The position numbers and the translations under genes are program-made. Of a stretch of DNA of 62,413 bases, positions 35,923-44,610 are shown in pieces (within the stretch, counting starts at the first letter, position 1; each line of letters begins with the position of its first letter). Below the pieces are notes generated by a model, which did not search any database, was not told where the DNA came from, and saw only the letters and a program-made list of their open reading frames with translations. The DNA is from an uncultured Chloroflexota bacterium (GTDB lineage Bacteria > Chloroflexota > Anaerolineae > Anaerolineales > Anaerolineaceae): assembly GCA_902795255.1 (NCBI GenBank), contig CADBKS010000001.1, forward strand, positions 1-62,413, written 5' to 3'.

Positions 35923-36954
35923 TTATTCGGTATATTCTGTGGAGGCCGTATAGGCTGAAAGCTTGCCGCTGAGCAGATCCGCGTAGGCGTTCCGCAGGAC
36001 ATTGGCTTTCCCTTCGGAAAAACTTTCCGTCAGGGCACCCGGCGTGATCGAGAGAACGACACCCATTGAGCCCTGTGTTTCGCCGGCTTCGGATCGGGCG
36101 ATGATCTGCCGCAGGGTCTCCGCCCAGTCAAAGCGGACTGTCGCGAGCCAGTTGTTTTCAAGACCGGCCGGCGGTGCGGACACGCCCAGCATCCGGATGT
36201 TCAGGGTGACCATTTTCTGCAGCAATGCTTCGGAAATCGCTTCGTCCGAAAGAAAAGCGGTGTAAATAAAGCTGTTCTGTGCCTCATCGAAGCGGCTGCT
36301 CCAGCTGTCCGGTGAGCTGTCCTTCGGCTGGGAGATCACGATCGGAAATTCGACATAAGGCGACAGTACACCGCGGCAGTTCCCGCACAGGTAATGCGCG
36401 CCGTTCAGAAATGCCTCTTCCGCGTGGCTGCCCCAGACAGCGGAATCGCTCGGGATCAGGCCCGCGCTGCGCCAGTCCGACGCGCTGCTGACGGTCGCAA
36501 GACCCGCGAGAAACGGGAAGAAGGCCTCATCATACCGGATCGTCCAGACGTTCTGCAGCTCCGTATCGGGGGCCGTCACCAGGATGAAGCGGGTCTGCGG
36601 AAAACGTTCCGTCAGGGAGGAAAGCGCGGTCGGCTCTTTGGCAAAGACCGCGTAATCCGTGTCCGCGCTCAGCCCGTCTTCGGATGCCGCCTCCTGACAG
36701 TCGAATCCGGCCCCGCATACGGCATCCATGGCGGTCCTCAGATTTTCACTGACACCGGGCGCGTCGGAGGAGGTGATGAAAACGATCTTTTCCTGTGCCG
36801 GCAGCGGTGTCGGGGTCTCGGTGGGTTCGGGAGGAAGCTCGGTCGCCTCCGGGATCTCCGCGGTCGGCTCAGCGGCGGGGCGCTGCGGCACATTGCAGCC
36901 CGTCAGAAACAGAAATGCAGCACTGAGACAAACGAGGAAGATCCGGAAACGCAT
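35923..36954 (-). CDS. BMP/PnrA-like solute-binding lipoprotein
   Basis: A 343-residue lipoprotein with lipobox LTGC (about residue 20), a Pro/Thr/Glu-rich linker to about 55, then a periplasmic-binding fold. FPQTRFILVTAPDTELQNVW followed by DEAFFPFLAGLATVSSASDW matches the layout of the BMP/PnrA group (PF02608), which binds nucleosides or similar ligands. The conservation is weak. GGAGG precedes the ATG, one base after the stop of the MBL-fold gene, so they share a transcript. No transporter genes accompany it. Confidence 0.7.
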   Translation of the reverse strand: MRFRIFLVCLSAAFLFLTGCNVPQRPAAEPTAEIPEATELPPEPTETPTPLPAQEKIVFITSSDAPGVSENLRTAMDAVCGAGFDCQEAASEDGLSADTDYAVFAKEPTALSSLTERFPQTRFILVTAPDTELQNVWTIRYDEAFFPFLAGLATVSSASDWRSAGLIPSDSAVWGSHAEEAFLNGAHYLCGNCRGVLSPYVEFPIVISQPKDSSPDSWSSRFDEAQNSFIYTAFLSDEAISEALLQKMVTLNIRMLGVSAPPAGLENNWLATVRFDWAETLRQIIARSEAGETQGSMGVVLSITPGALTESFSEGKANVLRNAYADLLSGKLSAYTASTEYTE

Positions 36955-36955
36955 T

Positions 36956-37858
36956 TTATTCCTCCGCTTCGGTTTCGCTTTCGCTTCCTTCTTCCGGGGC
37001 TTCCTGAAGGGTATCGTCGATCTTCATGTAATTGGTCCGGAAGTAGCGGTGAAGGCCGTAGGAAAGACGCTCGACCATCTGGCCTTTGTCGTCTTTTTTG
37101 ATTTTGAAAAATGTATCCATCTCCAGCCGCGCGATCAGGGAATCGATCCGTTCATCGGTCTCGTTGCAGGCCGCGTAATCCGTCAGGCAGTCCTGAACAC
37201 GCGTCAGGAAGGCCCGCATCGCCTCGATCTCCGGCTTTCCGATCAGACCGGAGCGGCCGCCGACGATCTGGTAGCCGTCATTATAGCGTGCTTCCATAAC
37301 GTCGAGAGTGTTCTGCCATGCACCGAGTTCCGCGCTGTGCAGGAAAGGAACCTGACCGCTGACCGCGGCATCGCCGACAAAAACGACCTTGCGGGCCGGG
37401 ATATCGACCCAGGACGCACCGGCGGAAGGGCCGGGGTGGTACTGCAGGTCGATGTGCAGATCGCTCTGGTGCAGGTCCAGCCGCTGGGAGAAAATGATCT
37501 CCGGGTAGATCCAGCGGAAACCGTTCTGGATGTTGATCGTTTCCCAAACGGATCCGGAATGCTGGCTGATCGGTTTGAAGGTCACGGGCCGGTTCTGGTA
37601 GATCCAGTGCACCTGTTCATGGGCGATGATGGTGCATTCCAGGAAGCGGGAACCGATCGTGCGGTCGTGATGGGCGTCCAGAAGGACCACCTGCTGCGGG
37701 ATCTTTTTGCGGGCAGTTGCCGCGATGCGCCACAGACGGGCATGTTCGGGCAGTAGCGGGGCATCGATATAAATCACACGGTCATGCTGAACGACCGCCC
37801 CCAGCGTCACGCCGACGTATTCGGTTTCGATGATGATGTTTTCGGCAATTTGTTTCAT
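36956..37858 (-). CDS. metallo-beta-lactamase-fold protein with incomplete metal site
   Basis: A 300-residue MBL-fold protein. Where active members have HxHxDH, this one reads DAHHDR (residues 61-66), so two of the usual ligands are replaced. YHPGPSAG and VVFVGDAA are kept, and the late GHG-type motif reads GGRSG. The C-terminal 60 residues are helical and end in a Glu-rich tail. It may bind metal differently or be catalytically inactive. It has its own promoter and precedes the BMP-like lipoprotein gene. Confidence 0.75.
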   Translation of the reverse strand: MKQIAENIIIETEYVGVTLGAVVQHDRVIYIDAPLLPEHARLWRIAATARKKIPQQVVLLDAHHDRTIGSRFLECTIIAHEQVHWIYQNRPVTFKPISQHSGSVWETINIQNGFRWIYPEIIFSQRLDLHQSDLHIDLQYHPGPSAGASWVDIPARKVVFVGDAAVSGQVPFLHSAELGAWQNTLDVMEARYNDGYQIVGGRSGLIGKPEIEAMRAFLTRVQDCLTDYAACNETDERIDSLIARLEMDTFFKIKKDDKGQMVERLSYGLHRYFRTNYMKIDDTLQEAPEEGSESETEAEE

Positions 37859-37901
37859 TCAGATAATTCCATCCGGCATTCTCATTAGTAAATACCGCTT
37901 T

Positions 37902-37930
37902 ATTCTATCAAAATAACGGCCCGAATTCAA
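37902..37930 (-). promoter_or_regulatory. promoter of the MBL-fold/lipoprotein pair
   Basis: On the minus strand TTGAAT (37925-37930) and TAGAAT (37902-37907) are separated by 17 bases, about 45 bases before the ATG at 37858. Confidence 0.7.
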
Positions 37931-37961
37931 AAACAAATGATGGACGATCGGCCGACGACCG

Positions 37962-38579
37962 TCAGATGACCCGTTCCGCCAGGATCCGGTCCATACAGTG
38001 GAAATGCGGGACGCCGCCGCTGTTGTCCTCAAAGATCACTTCATCGATCGTGTGGATCTTCCAGTCAGCGTATCGGGAGAAAAGCTCTCCCGTCTTCCAC
38101 ATCTTTTCCTCCCGGTCCCAGTCCGGAGGCAGCTCCAGAAAGGGTTTTTCCACGAAAACGTTAAAGTAATTCAGACCGCCGGGGTTGGTGATCCGCCTGA
38201 CCTTTTCGAAAAACCCGGGGATGTTTTCCTCCGCGAGGTACTGAACGGTCCCGCTGGAATAGATGATGTCGAAGCGTTCATCGGTTTCGAAATCATTGAT
38301 ATCGGCGGTATAGGCATTGATCCGCACACCGCGGGCGGCTGCCAGCTGCTTCGTCTTGCGGATGCCGGATTCTGTCAGGTCGAATGCCGTGACCCAGTAC
38401 CCCTGCTGCGCCATCCATACCGCGTCCTTCCCTTCCCCGCAGCCGATATCCAGGATCTTCATCCCGAAGCGGGGCGGTTTGATCCGGATCAGGTCGCGCA
38501 GAAAGTCGGCCGGTTCGGTCCCCCAGTAATATACCTCGCCCTCATAGAGCTTTTCGTACTGCGTGCGGAAATGGTCCAT
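37962..38579 (-). CDS. class I SAM-dependent methyltransferase (TehB-like)
   Basis: A 205-residue enzyme. Motif I ILDIGCGEGKDAVWMAQQG (about residues 42-60), acidic end of strand two in VTAFDLTESGI, and IIYSSGTVQYL at motif IV. The size and motif spacing fit the TehB/thiopurine-like group. It overlaps the upstream HAD gene stop by ATGA, so it is translated in tandem with it. The substrate is not evident. Confidence 0.85.
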   Translation of the reverse strand: MDHFRTQYEKLYEGEVYYWGTEPADFLRDLIRIKPPRFGMKILDIGCGEGKDAVWMAQQGYWVTAFDLTESGIRKTKQLAAARGVRINAYTADINDFETDERFDIIYSSGTVQYLAEENIPGFFEKVRRITNPGGLNYFNVFVEKPFLELPPDWDREEKMWKTGELFSRYADWKIHTIDEVIFEDNSGGVPHFHCMDRILAERVI

Positions 38580-39322
38580 CAGTGCGCCTTTTCACTGTCC
38601 GGGCGGAGCGGGTACGCGCCGTTTTCCGCGATGAAGCTGCGGAGTCCGTCAAAACCGCCCTGCGGGTATCCGGAGATGTCCTTTCCTTCCCGGTTGATCA
38701 TGCAGGCCGTGATGAGGAACACCTGCATCCCGATGCCAGCCGCGGGTTCCATGTCCTCACCGATGTCGTTGCCGACCATCAGCGCCTCTTCCGGCCGTGC
38801 GCCGATTTTCTCAAGAACTTCAAGGTAATATCCGGCGGAAGGCTTGCAGAAAGAGCTGTTTTCGTAGGACGTGATCCACGAGAAATCATTCCGGTCCGTG
38901 CCGGCCCAGCCGAGCCGGAAGTGCTGTGCGGTCATCGGGAAAAGCGGGTTGGTGGCGGCAGCCAGTGTATATCCGGCTGCCCGCAGGTCATGCACCAGCG
39001 GCCCGGCCGCGGGGTCTTTCCCGCACAGACCGCTGAGTTCCCCGAAGCGTTTCCCGTAAAATTCGGCGAAACGCGGTTCATCCGCGCGTGCTTCTTCACC
39101 GTAAATGCCGGCATAGGTGTTCCAGAAGACGGTCTCATTGGTCTGCTTCCCGTCATTCCGGATCATGGCTTTGGTCCCCGCCCAGACGGAACTGATCAGC
39201 TGTTCCGCCTCACGCAGCGGGTACATGGATCTCGCCAGTTCTTTAAAATATCCTTTGGTGAAAGCTTCCTGGTCCATCGGCAGCAGTGTGCCGTCCAGAT
39301 CGAATAATACGGCTTTGATCAT
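38579..39322 (-). CDS. HAD-superfamily hydrolase
   Basis: A 247-residue haloacid-dehalogenase-fold phosphatase. Nucleophile motif FDLDGTLL (Asp about 8 and 10), the Thr/Ser motif near LAAATNP, a Lys in CKPSAGYY, and the acidic motif LMVGNDIGEDMEPA. A helical cap is inserted after motif I. It lies in a four-gene minus-strand run (esterase, deoxyribosyltransferase-like, HAD, methyltransferase). Substrate unknown; phosphoglycolate- or nucleotide-type substrates are typical for the subgroup. Confidence 0.9.
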   Translation of the reverse strand: MIKAVLFDLDGTLLPMDQEAFTKGYFKELARSMYPLREAEQLISSVWAGTKAMIRNDGKQTNETVFWNTYAGIYGEEARADEPRFAEFYGKRFGELSGLCGKDPAAGPLVHDLRAAGYTLAAATNPLFPMTAQHFRLGWAGTDRNDFSWITSYENSSFCKPSAGYYLEVLEKIGARPEEALMVGNDIGEDMEPAAGIGMQVFLITACMINREGKDISGYPQGGFDGLRSFIAENGAYPLRPDSEKAH

Positions 39323-39349
39323 TTTTCTTTCTCCGGCTTCAGCTTTTCG

Positions 39350-39769
39350 TCAGGCTTTCCGGAAGAACTCCCGGAGTTCTTCCTCATTGTGCAGAACGGT
39401 CTCCAGCGCGCCGGTCAGCATGATGTTGTTCTGACCGTCATAAGCGCGGCGCACGTCGGTCTGGTAACCGATGCAGCGTTTCCCGAGCGCGCAGCAGTAT
39501 CCGAGCGCGACACAGGCCCCTTCATCCGGGACGCGCCCGTCCATCAGGAGCAGGAAAACATCGGTCCCGGCAAGATTTTGCAGGTCTTTCCGGAAGACCC
39601 AGGTCCCTTTCGGCACTCCGTCGATGAAGTCCGGCATTTCCGCGACGATCCCGCCGTCCCGCTGCGGCAGATAAGTCTCATGACCGCATTCGCGGAGCAG
39701 GGCGTCGATTTTTGTGTTAAAAGTTTTTTCAGCGTCGTTAAACAGCGGACCGGCAATATAGATCTTCAT
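39350..39769 (-). CDS. nucleoside 2-deoxyribosyltransferase-like protein
   Basis: A 139-residue protein of the PF05014 family, which cleaves or exchanges the N-glycosidic bond of deoxynucleosides. YIAGPLF at the N-terminus and DVFLLLMDGRVPDEGACVALG are diagnostic. At the position where the family normally has its catalytic Glu (in the GTxxE-type stretch), this protein reads Ala (GACVALG), so it may be inactive or altered. Starts within an ATGA overlap with the esterase gene. Confidence 0.82.
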   Translation of the reverse strand: MKIYIAGPLFNDAEKTFNTKIDALLRECGHETYLPQRDGGIVAEMPDFIDGVPKGTWVFRKDLQNLAGTDVFLLLMDGRVPDEGACVALGYCCALGKRCIGYQTDVRRAYDGQNNIMLTGALETVLHNEEELREFFRKA

Positions 39770-40569
39770 GATTCCTTCCCGATGATCCTTTCATAAGCTT
39801 CACAAAGCTTTTCCCGTGCCTCTTTGGAGTTGTCCGTCCAGAAGAGCGCGTCGAACGCGTGGATATCCCCGTGGAAAACGTCTATGGACGCGTCCACGCC
39901 GGCTTTCTGCAGTTCCCGGATGTAGGTCACGGTTTCACTGTAAAAGGGTTCCCCGTCCAGAACATAGGTATAAGCCGGCGGCAGACCGGCGTAGTCGGTT
40001 TCCAGTGAGGGAGATGCGTATTTGGGAACACGGTCGGTACCGTAAAGTTCGCCGAGATAGGCGGCCCAGCCCCTGTGGTTGCGCTTCGTATCCCAGACAT
40101 GCCCGTGGTTGTCCGCGGAAGACGGTGTGTCCCGGCAGTCCAGCATCGGGTAAAGCGGGATCTGCATGGCGATCTTTACCTCGCCCTGATCCCTGGCGTA
40201 CAGACAGACTGCCGCCGCCAGACCGCCGCCCGCGCTTTCTCCGCCCACGATGATCTTGTCCGGGCGGATGCGGAGCGTTTCGGTATTGCTGTTCATCCAG
40301 CGCAGCGCCGCATAGCAGTCCTCAAGCGCTGCCGGATAGGGTGCCTGCCCGGCCAGCCGGTATTCCGGCGAGAAAACGACTGCTCCGTATTTCTGTGCCA
40401 GCATCATCCCGCAGGAAAAGTGGACCATTGCGGCCATTCCTGTTGTGTAGCCGCCCCCGTGGATCCAGAGGATCCCCGGCAGCGGATGCTCCTGCCCGGC
40501 CGGCCGCAGCGCGGTCACTTTCATCTGCCCGGCAGGTGTTTCGATCCAGTGATTTTCAGTGATCAGCAT
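39766..40569 (-). CDS. alpha/beta-hydrolase of the HSL esterase type
   Basis: A 267-residue cytosolic esterase. Oxyanion motif HGGGYTTG (about residue 37), nucleophile GGESAGGG (Ser about 112), candidate acid in VLDGEPFY (about 206) and catalytic His in HGDIHAFD (about 232). This is the hormone-sensitive-lipase layout (PF07859). It heads the four-gene minus-strand run and is followed with a four-base overlap by the deoxyribosyltransferase-like gene. Natural substrate unknown. Confidence 0.92.
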   Translation of the reverse strand: MLITENHWIETPAGQMKVTALRPAGQEHPLPGILWIHGGGYTTGMAAMVHFSCGMMLAQKYGAVVFSPEYRLAGQAPYPAALEDCYAALRWMNSNTETLRIRPDKIIVGGESAGGGLAAAVCLYARDQGEVKIAMQIPLYPMLDCRDTPSSADNHGHVWDTKRNHRGWAAYLGELYGTDRVPKYASPSLETDYAGLPPAYTYVLDGEPFYSETVTYIRELQKAGVDASIDVFHGDIHAFDALFWTDNSKEAREKLCEAYERIIGKES

Positions 40570-40737
40570 TTAATATTTCCTCAGGATAATGATTATACCT
40601 TATCCGGGCCTGCTGTCATCATGGCGGTGAGGGGGAACGCGCTTCGTACAGCGGATTTATTATCTTTATTCTCGTTCCGGCCTGCAGCAGGCAGAAGAAG
40701 GGGACGCGGAGTGCCCATTCACAGGTTGAATTAAACC

Positions 40738-40765
40738 TTGTAATATCCATTATCCCTGATATAAT
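40738..40765 (+). promoter_or_regulatory. promoter of the NitT/TauT-type importer operon
   Basis: TTGTAA (40738-40743) and TATAAT (40760-40765) with a 16-base spacer, in the otherwise gene-free stretch 40570-40874. The leader contains a hairpin CCCGCC-TTCA-GGCGGG (40808-40823). I see no recognisable riboswitch (a thiamine element was specifically looked for). Confidence 0.8.
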
Positions 40766-40874
40766 TAATCAATCAAATAAAATATTTATATCAAATGCGA
40801 AATGCTGCCCGCCTTCAGGCGGGACCGTATGTCATAACCGAAACTGCTGCTGACTGCAGACTGCAAAAGGAAAA

Positions 40875-41708
40875 ATGATGGAATCGAAAACCGCAAATCC
40901 GAGAAAATCCCGCAAGCTGAAGGATTTTGGCGAAGGACCGGCCATTCAGCGGCGGGTGATCCTGATCTGTTCACTGGCGGGCGCGATCCTAATCTGGTGG
41001 GCGCTCTCGATGATGCTGGGGGTAGGTGTCGTCCTGGCCGGCCCGCAGGACATCATCAACCGGGCGCTTCCCGAACTGATGAACAACGGCGCCACGGGGG
41101 AATTTGAACCCTACCTGCTGCTGAAACACATCCGCTGGTCCTTTCAGCGTGTGTTCTCCGGCTGGGCGATCGCCTTTCTGGCCGCGCTGCCGGTCTCCTT
41201 TCTGATGGCCTGGTACCGCGGTTTCCGTTACGCGGTGGATCCCTGGATCCAGTTTTTCCGGACGATCCCGCCAATCGCGCTGATCCCGATGGTCATCCTG
41301 CTGATGGGTACCGGGGAAAGCGCGAAGACGACGGTGATCTTTATCACCTCGTTCCTCGTTATGACGGTGACGATCTTCCAGGGGGTCAAGACGATCGACA
41401 TGACGCTGGTGAAGGCAGCTTATACCTTCGGGGCGGACGACCTTTCCATCTTTTTCAGGGTCGTTATCCCTTATTCCTTCCCCTATATCCTGACCGCAGC
41501 CCGTCTTGGGGTCTCGACCGCCCTGACGACCTTGATCGCCGCGGAAATGACCGGTACGTTTTACGGGCTGGGAAGCATGATCCAGACTGCACAGATCTAT
41601 TTCCGTATGGACCGGGTGATCCTGGGTATCATCTGCATCGGTGTCATCGGCTTTGTGCTGGACAGACTGCTGCTGCTGGCTGAAAAGAAACTGACACGCT
41701 GGCTGTGA
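40875..41708 (+). CDS. ABC importer permease, NitT/TauT (SsuC/TauC) family
   Basis: A 277-residue permease with six predicted helices and the BPD_transp_1 coupling motif in KAAYTFGADDLSIFFRVVIPYSFP. FFRTIPPIALIPMVILLMGTG is typical of the sulfonate/nitrate/taurine group. It pairs with the ATPase 16 bases downstream and the binding protein at the operon end. It is first in a five-gene unit with two metabolic enzymes, so substrate uptake and conversion are linked. Confidence 0.93.
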   Translation: MMESKTANPRKSRKLKDFGEGPAIQRRVILICSLAGAILIWWALSMMLGVGVVLAGPQDIINRALPELMNNGATGEFEPYLLLKHIRWSFQRVFSGWAIAFLAALPVSFLMAWYRGFRYAVDPWIQFFRTIPPIALIPMVILLMGTGESAKTTVIFITSFLVMTVTIFQGVKTIDMTLVKAAYTFGADDLSIFFRVVIPYSFPYILTAARLGVSTALTTLIAAEMTGTFYGLGSMIQTAQIYFRMDRVILGIICIGVIGFVLDRLLLLAEKKLTRWL

Positions 41709-41724
41709 GAATGGAGTGGTTACC

Positions 41725-42549
41725 ATGGACAATAAGCCGAAAATCGTGATCGACCATGTAAAGAAAATATACCGGGGCTATGACGGCAAGGAAACGGTCG
41801 CTCTGAACGGTGTGGACCTGACGATTTATGAAAATGAATTTATCTGTGTTGTGGGACCCTCCGGCTGTGGAAAGACCACGCTCCTGAATATGATCGCCGG
41901 GCTGGAACCGGTCACGGAGGGGGAGATCCGTCTGGACGATGAGGTCATTATCGGTCCCGGAAATGACCGCGGTGTGGTCTTCCAGCAGTACGCGCTGTTC
42001 CCCTGGCTGACTGTCCGGCAGAATATTGAATTCGGCATGGCCTACCTGCGGAAAACGGAAGAGGTGAACGGAAAAGTCATCACCCGCCGCTATACCCGTC
42101 AGGAAAAGCACGAGATCTCCGATCATTACATGAAAATGGTCGACCTGCTGGACTTTGCAAACGCTTATCCGAAGGAACTTTCCGGCGGAATGAAACAGCG
42201 GGTCGCAATCGCCCGTGGTTACGCCATCGCCCCGCAGGTGATGCTGATGGATGAACCTTTCGGTGCGCTGGACGCGCAGACCCGGGCACAGCTGCAGGAG
42301 GATCTGCTGAAAACCTGGCAGCAGGACCGCCGGACCTGCTTTTTCATCACGCATGACGTAGAGGAAGCGGTGCTCCTCTCCACACGCTGTGTGATCATGA
42401 GCGCGCGGCCCGGACGGGTGAAACAGATCGTTCCGATCGATCTCCCTTACCCGCGCAATCAGGCAACCAAACTGCTGCCGGAGTTTAACGAATATAAAAA
42501 CCGTATCTGGAGCGATGTCTATCAGGAATATCTGGAATTCAGAAAATAA
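41725..42549 (+). CDS. ABC importer ATPase, NitT/TauT (SsuB/TauB) family
   Basis: A 274-residue ATPase. Walker A GPSGCGKTT, Q-loop VVFQQYALFPWLTV, signature LSGGMKQRVAIARGYA, Walker B VMLMDEPFGALD and switch ITHDVEEAV. This is the standard layout of the sulfonate/nitrate importer group. A short insertion between the Q-loop and signature (about residues 113-130, rich in Arg/Lys/Glu) is slightly longer than usual. ATG 41725 is chosen over GTG 41716 because of the upstream GGAG. Confidence 0.93.
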   Translation: MDNKPKIVIDHVKKIYRGYDGKETVALNGVDLTIYENEFICVVGPSGCGKTTLLNMIAGLEPVTEGEIRLDDEVIIGPGNDRGVVFQQYALFPWLTVRQNIEFGMAYLRKTEEVNGKVITRRYTRQEKHEISDHYMKMVDLLDFANAYPKELSGGMKQRVAIARGYAIAPQVMLMDEPFGALDAQTRAQLQEDLLKTWQQDRRTCFFITHDVEEAVLLSTRCVIMSARPGRVKQIVPIDLPYPRNQATKLLPEFNEYKNRIWSDVYQEYLEFRK

Positions 42550-42597
42550 GTTTTGCCGGACAGCCCGGTGCTGTCCGGTACATACAAGGAGGATGTG

Positions 42598-43647
42598 ATG
42601 ATCAGGATCGGGCTTATCGGAACGGGTGCTACCGTTTCCATCGCTCATTTCCACGCGCTGGGTTACGCCGCGGATCCCCGGGCGGAGATCACGGCTGTTT
42701 ATGATATCCGCGCGGACGCTGCGGAAAAGTTTTGTGCCGATCATCACCTGAACGCCCGTGTCTGCGGCTCCCTTGAGGAACTGATCGGTGCATGCGACGC
42801 CGTGGATATCTGTACCCCGAACTTTCTGCATTGTTCCCAGGCAGAACAGGCTATGCGGGCGGGCAGGAACGTGCTGATCGAAAAGCCGGTCGGGGTCACG
42901 CAGACAGAATGTCAGCGTCTTTATGATCTTTCTCTCGAATGCGGGGGGAAGCAGATGGCGGGGATGGTTTACCGCTGGGTAAATGCTGTCGGACTGGCCG
43001 CGAAGATCACAAGAGAGGAACTCGGACGGATCTATTCCGTTGTTTCCTGGGCCGGGGGCAGAAGGCTCGCGGATGAGCGGATCGGGCTGGAGTGGCGGAT
43101 GCGCAGGGAGACTTCGGGTTTTGGCGCATTGGCGGATTTCGGCTCGCACCTGATCGATCTGGCGGACTTTATCGCCGGACAGCGTTTCAGAAAGGTATCC
43201 TGCATGCTGGATACAGTGATCGGGACCCGTCTGAACGCACAGGGAGAGCCGGCCGCGGTCGAAAATGATGACCTTTCTGCGCTGATTGCAGAAACGAGCA
43301 GCGGTCTGCATATGATGCATACTTCCCGGGTCGGAATGGATGAAACCATGATCAATATCACCGGAGAGGGCGGGATCGTTCAGGTTTCCCTGCGCCATCC
43401 GGACAAAGTTCTGTTTTGGAAAAAAGAATGTCCCGGTGCCTACGAAAAGGCGCCCCGTGAGTATGCGGCGGAGCCCGAGACCTGGTTCGAAAGCTGGTTT
43501 GTGAAAGAGATCGGCACATTTCTGGATGTGATCGAGGGACGGGCGGAAAAATGGCCGGATATTGCGCAGGGACTTTACATCAGCAGGGTGATCGAAGCGG
43601 CAGGACGGGCCGCGGCTGCCGGAACCTGTGAGGAGGTGCCGGCTTGA
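42598..43647 (+). CDS. Gfo/Idh/MocA-family oxidoreductase
   Basis: A 349-residue NAD(P)-dependent sugar or cyclitol dehydrogenase. Nucleotide-binding IGLIGTGATVS at the start, VDICTPNFLHCSQA, and the hallmark EKPVGVT; the C-terminal domain has FGALADFGSHLIDLADF with the candidate catalytic His. The ATG at 42598 follows AAGGAGG by about five bases. It lies between the importer ATPase and a TIM-barrel isomerase and overlaps the latter's TTG start. It probably oxidises the imported compound or a product of it. Confidence 0.92.
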   Translation: MIRIGLIGTGATVSIAHFHALGYAADPRAEITAVYDIRADAAEKFCADHHLNARVCGSLEELIGACDAVDICTPNFLHCSQAEQAMRAGRNVLIEKPVGVTQTECQRLYDLSLECGGKQMAGMVYRWVNAVGLAAKITREELGRIYSVVSWAGGRRLADERIGLEWRMRRETSGFGALADFGSHLIDLADFIAGQRFRKVSCMLDTVIGTRLNAQGEPAAVENDDLSALIAETSSGLHMMHTSRVGMDETMINITGEGGIVQVSLRHPDKVLFWKKECPGAYEKAPREYAAEPETWFESWFVKEIGTFLDVIEGRAEKWPDIAQGLYISRVIEAAGRAAAAGTCEEVPA

Positions 43648-44525
43648 GGATCGGTTTCATGACGAATGCCTTTGTCTGGGCGGGAGAATCCTGCCTGGAG
43701 ACGATTGCGCAATTTGCCGCGGACAGCGGTTTTGACTTTCTGGAGGTCGGGCCGGGAATCGAACTTTCGGCAGAGCGTTTCCGAGAGGCCGCGAAGGTCG
43801 TGGATATCGACGCGATGATCTATTGCCGCAATTTCATCGATGACGATCCCGGAACCGCGGAGGGCTTCCGCAGGGAGCTGATCCGGCGCATGGAGTTTGC
43901 CTCTGAGATCGGCGCGAAGCGGATCATCTGTTCGACCGGGATCAGCCGCAGACTGTCCCTGCCGGACAGCGGCGGATGCGACCCGCTGCGCAGTCTTGCT
44001 CCGGCAGCGGAATTCCTGGAAAAAACGGTGCGCCGCGCGGAGCAGCTCGGGCTGCAGGTCTGTCTTGAAAACTGTCCGATGTACCGCAACATTGCGACCT
44101 CTCCACTGATGTGGCGCGCTGTCTTCGCGGCAGTGCCGGATGAAACGCTGGGACTCTGTTATGATGCGAGCCACTTTGTCTGGCAGATGATCGATGTTTA
44201 CGGGCCGATGGCTGAATTCGGGAGCCGGATCCATCATCTGCACATCAAGGATACGAAGATCGATCACACGAAACTGAATGAAGTCGGGATCCTGCACAAT
44301 ACCGGGACCGAAAAGGGACATGAGGAAAACCAGTGGTGGACCCATCTGATTGCCGGTGACGGGGATATTGACTGGCCCCGTTTTCTTGCGCTGGCGGAGA
44401 AATATCTGGAGCCGGACGTCGATATGAGCATGGAGATGGAGGATTACCGCTATGAAGGGGATCCGGAAAAGATCCGGGAAGGGATGCTGATCCAGCGCGA
44501 AAGGCTGCTGAAGGGATTTGTGTAA
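43644..44525 (+). CDS. xylose-isomerase-like TIM-barrel sugar isomerase/epimerase
   Basis: A 293-residue AP-endonuclease-2-like TIM barrel (PF01261). Metal-site residues appear in LQVCLENCPM (Glu), LGLCYDASHF (Asp, His), IHHLHIKDTK (His) and the late MSMEMED (Glu). The family includes inosose isomerase/dehydratase and tagatose epimerase, which act on keto sugars or cyclitols made by Gfo/Idh enzymes. It starts with TTG overlapping the upstream stop by three bases. A two-step oxidation and isomerisation of an imported polyol is a reasonable inference. Confidence 0.9.
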   Translation: MRIGFMTNAFVWAGESCLETIAQFAADSGFDFLEVGPGIELSAERFREAAKVVDIDAMIYCRNFIDDDPGTAEGFRRELIRRMEFASEIGAKRIICSTGISRRLSLPDSGGCDPLRSLAPAAEFLEKTVRRAEQLGLQVCLENCPMYRNIATSPLMWRAVFAAVPDETLGLCYDASHFVWQMIDVYGPMAEFGSRIHHLHIKDTKIDHTKLNEVGILHNTGTEKGHEENQWWTHLIAGDGDIDWPRFLALAEKYLEPDVDMSMEMEDYRYEGDPEKIREGMLIQRERLLKGFV

Positions 44526-44610
44526 ACCAGGGGCGTCCGTCCCTGCAGAAAGCGTCAGCGCGGCACTCTGTCAGGCCGCGGGCGTATAGAATCAATTGAA
44601 AGGATGAGAA

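Noticed and set aside
40766..40874. Thiamine (TPP) riboswitch before the NitT/TauT-type operon
   Set aside because: Some family members import thiamine precursors, so a TPP element was looked for, but no CTGAGA-type or other conserved core is present.
41644..43398. 584-codon antisense frame across the importer operon
   Set aside because: Opposite strand of the ATPase and Gfo/Idh genes; no start signal and no family motifs.
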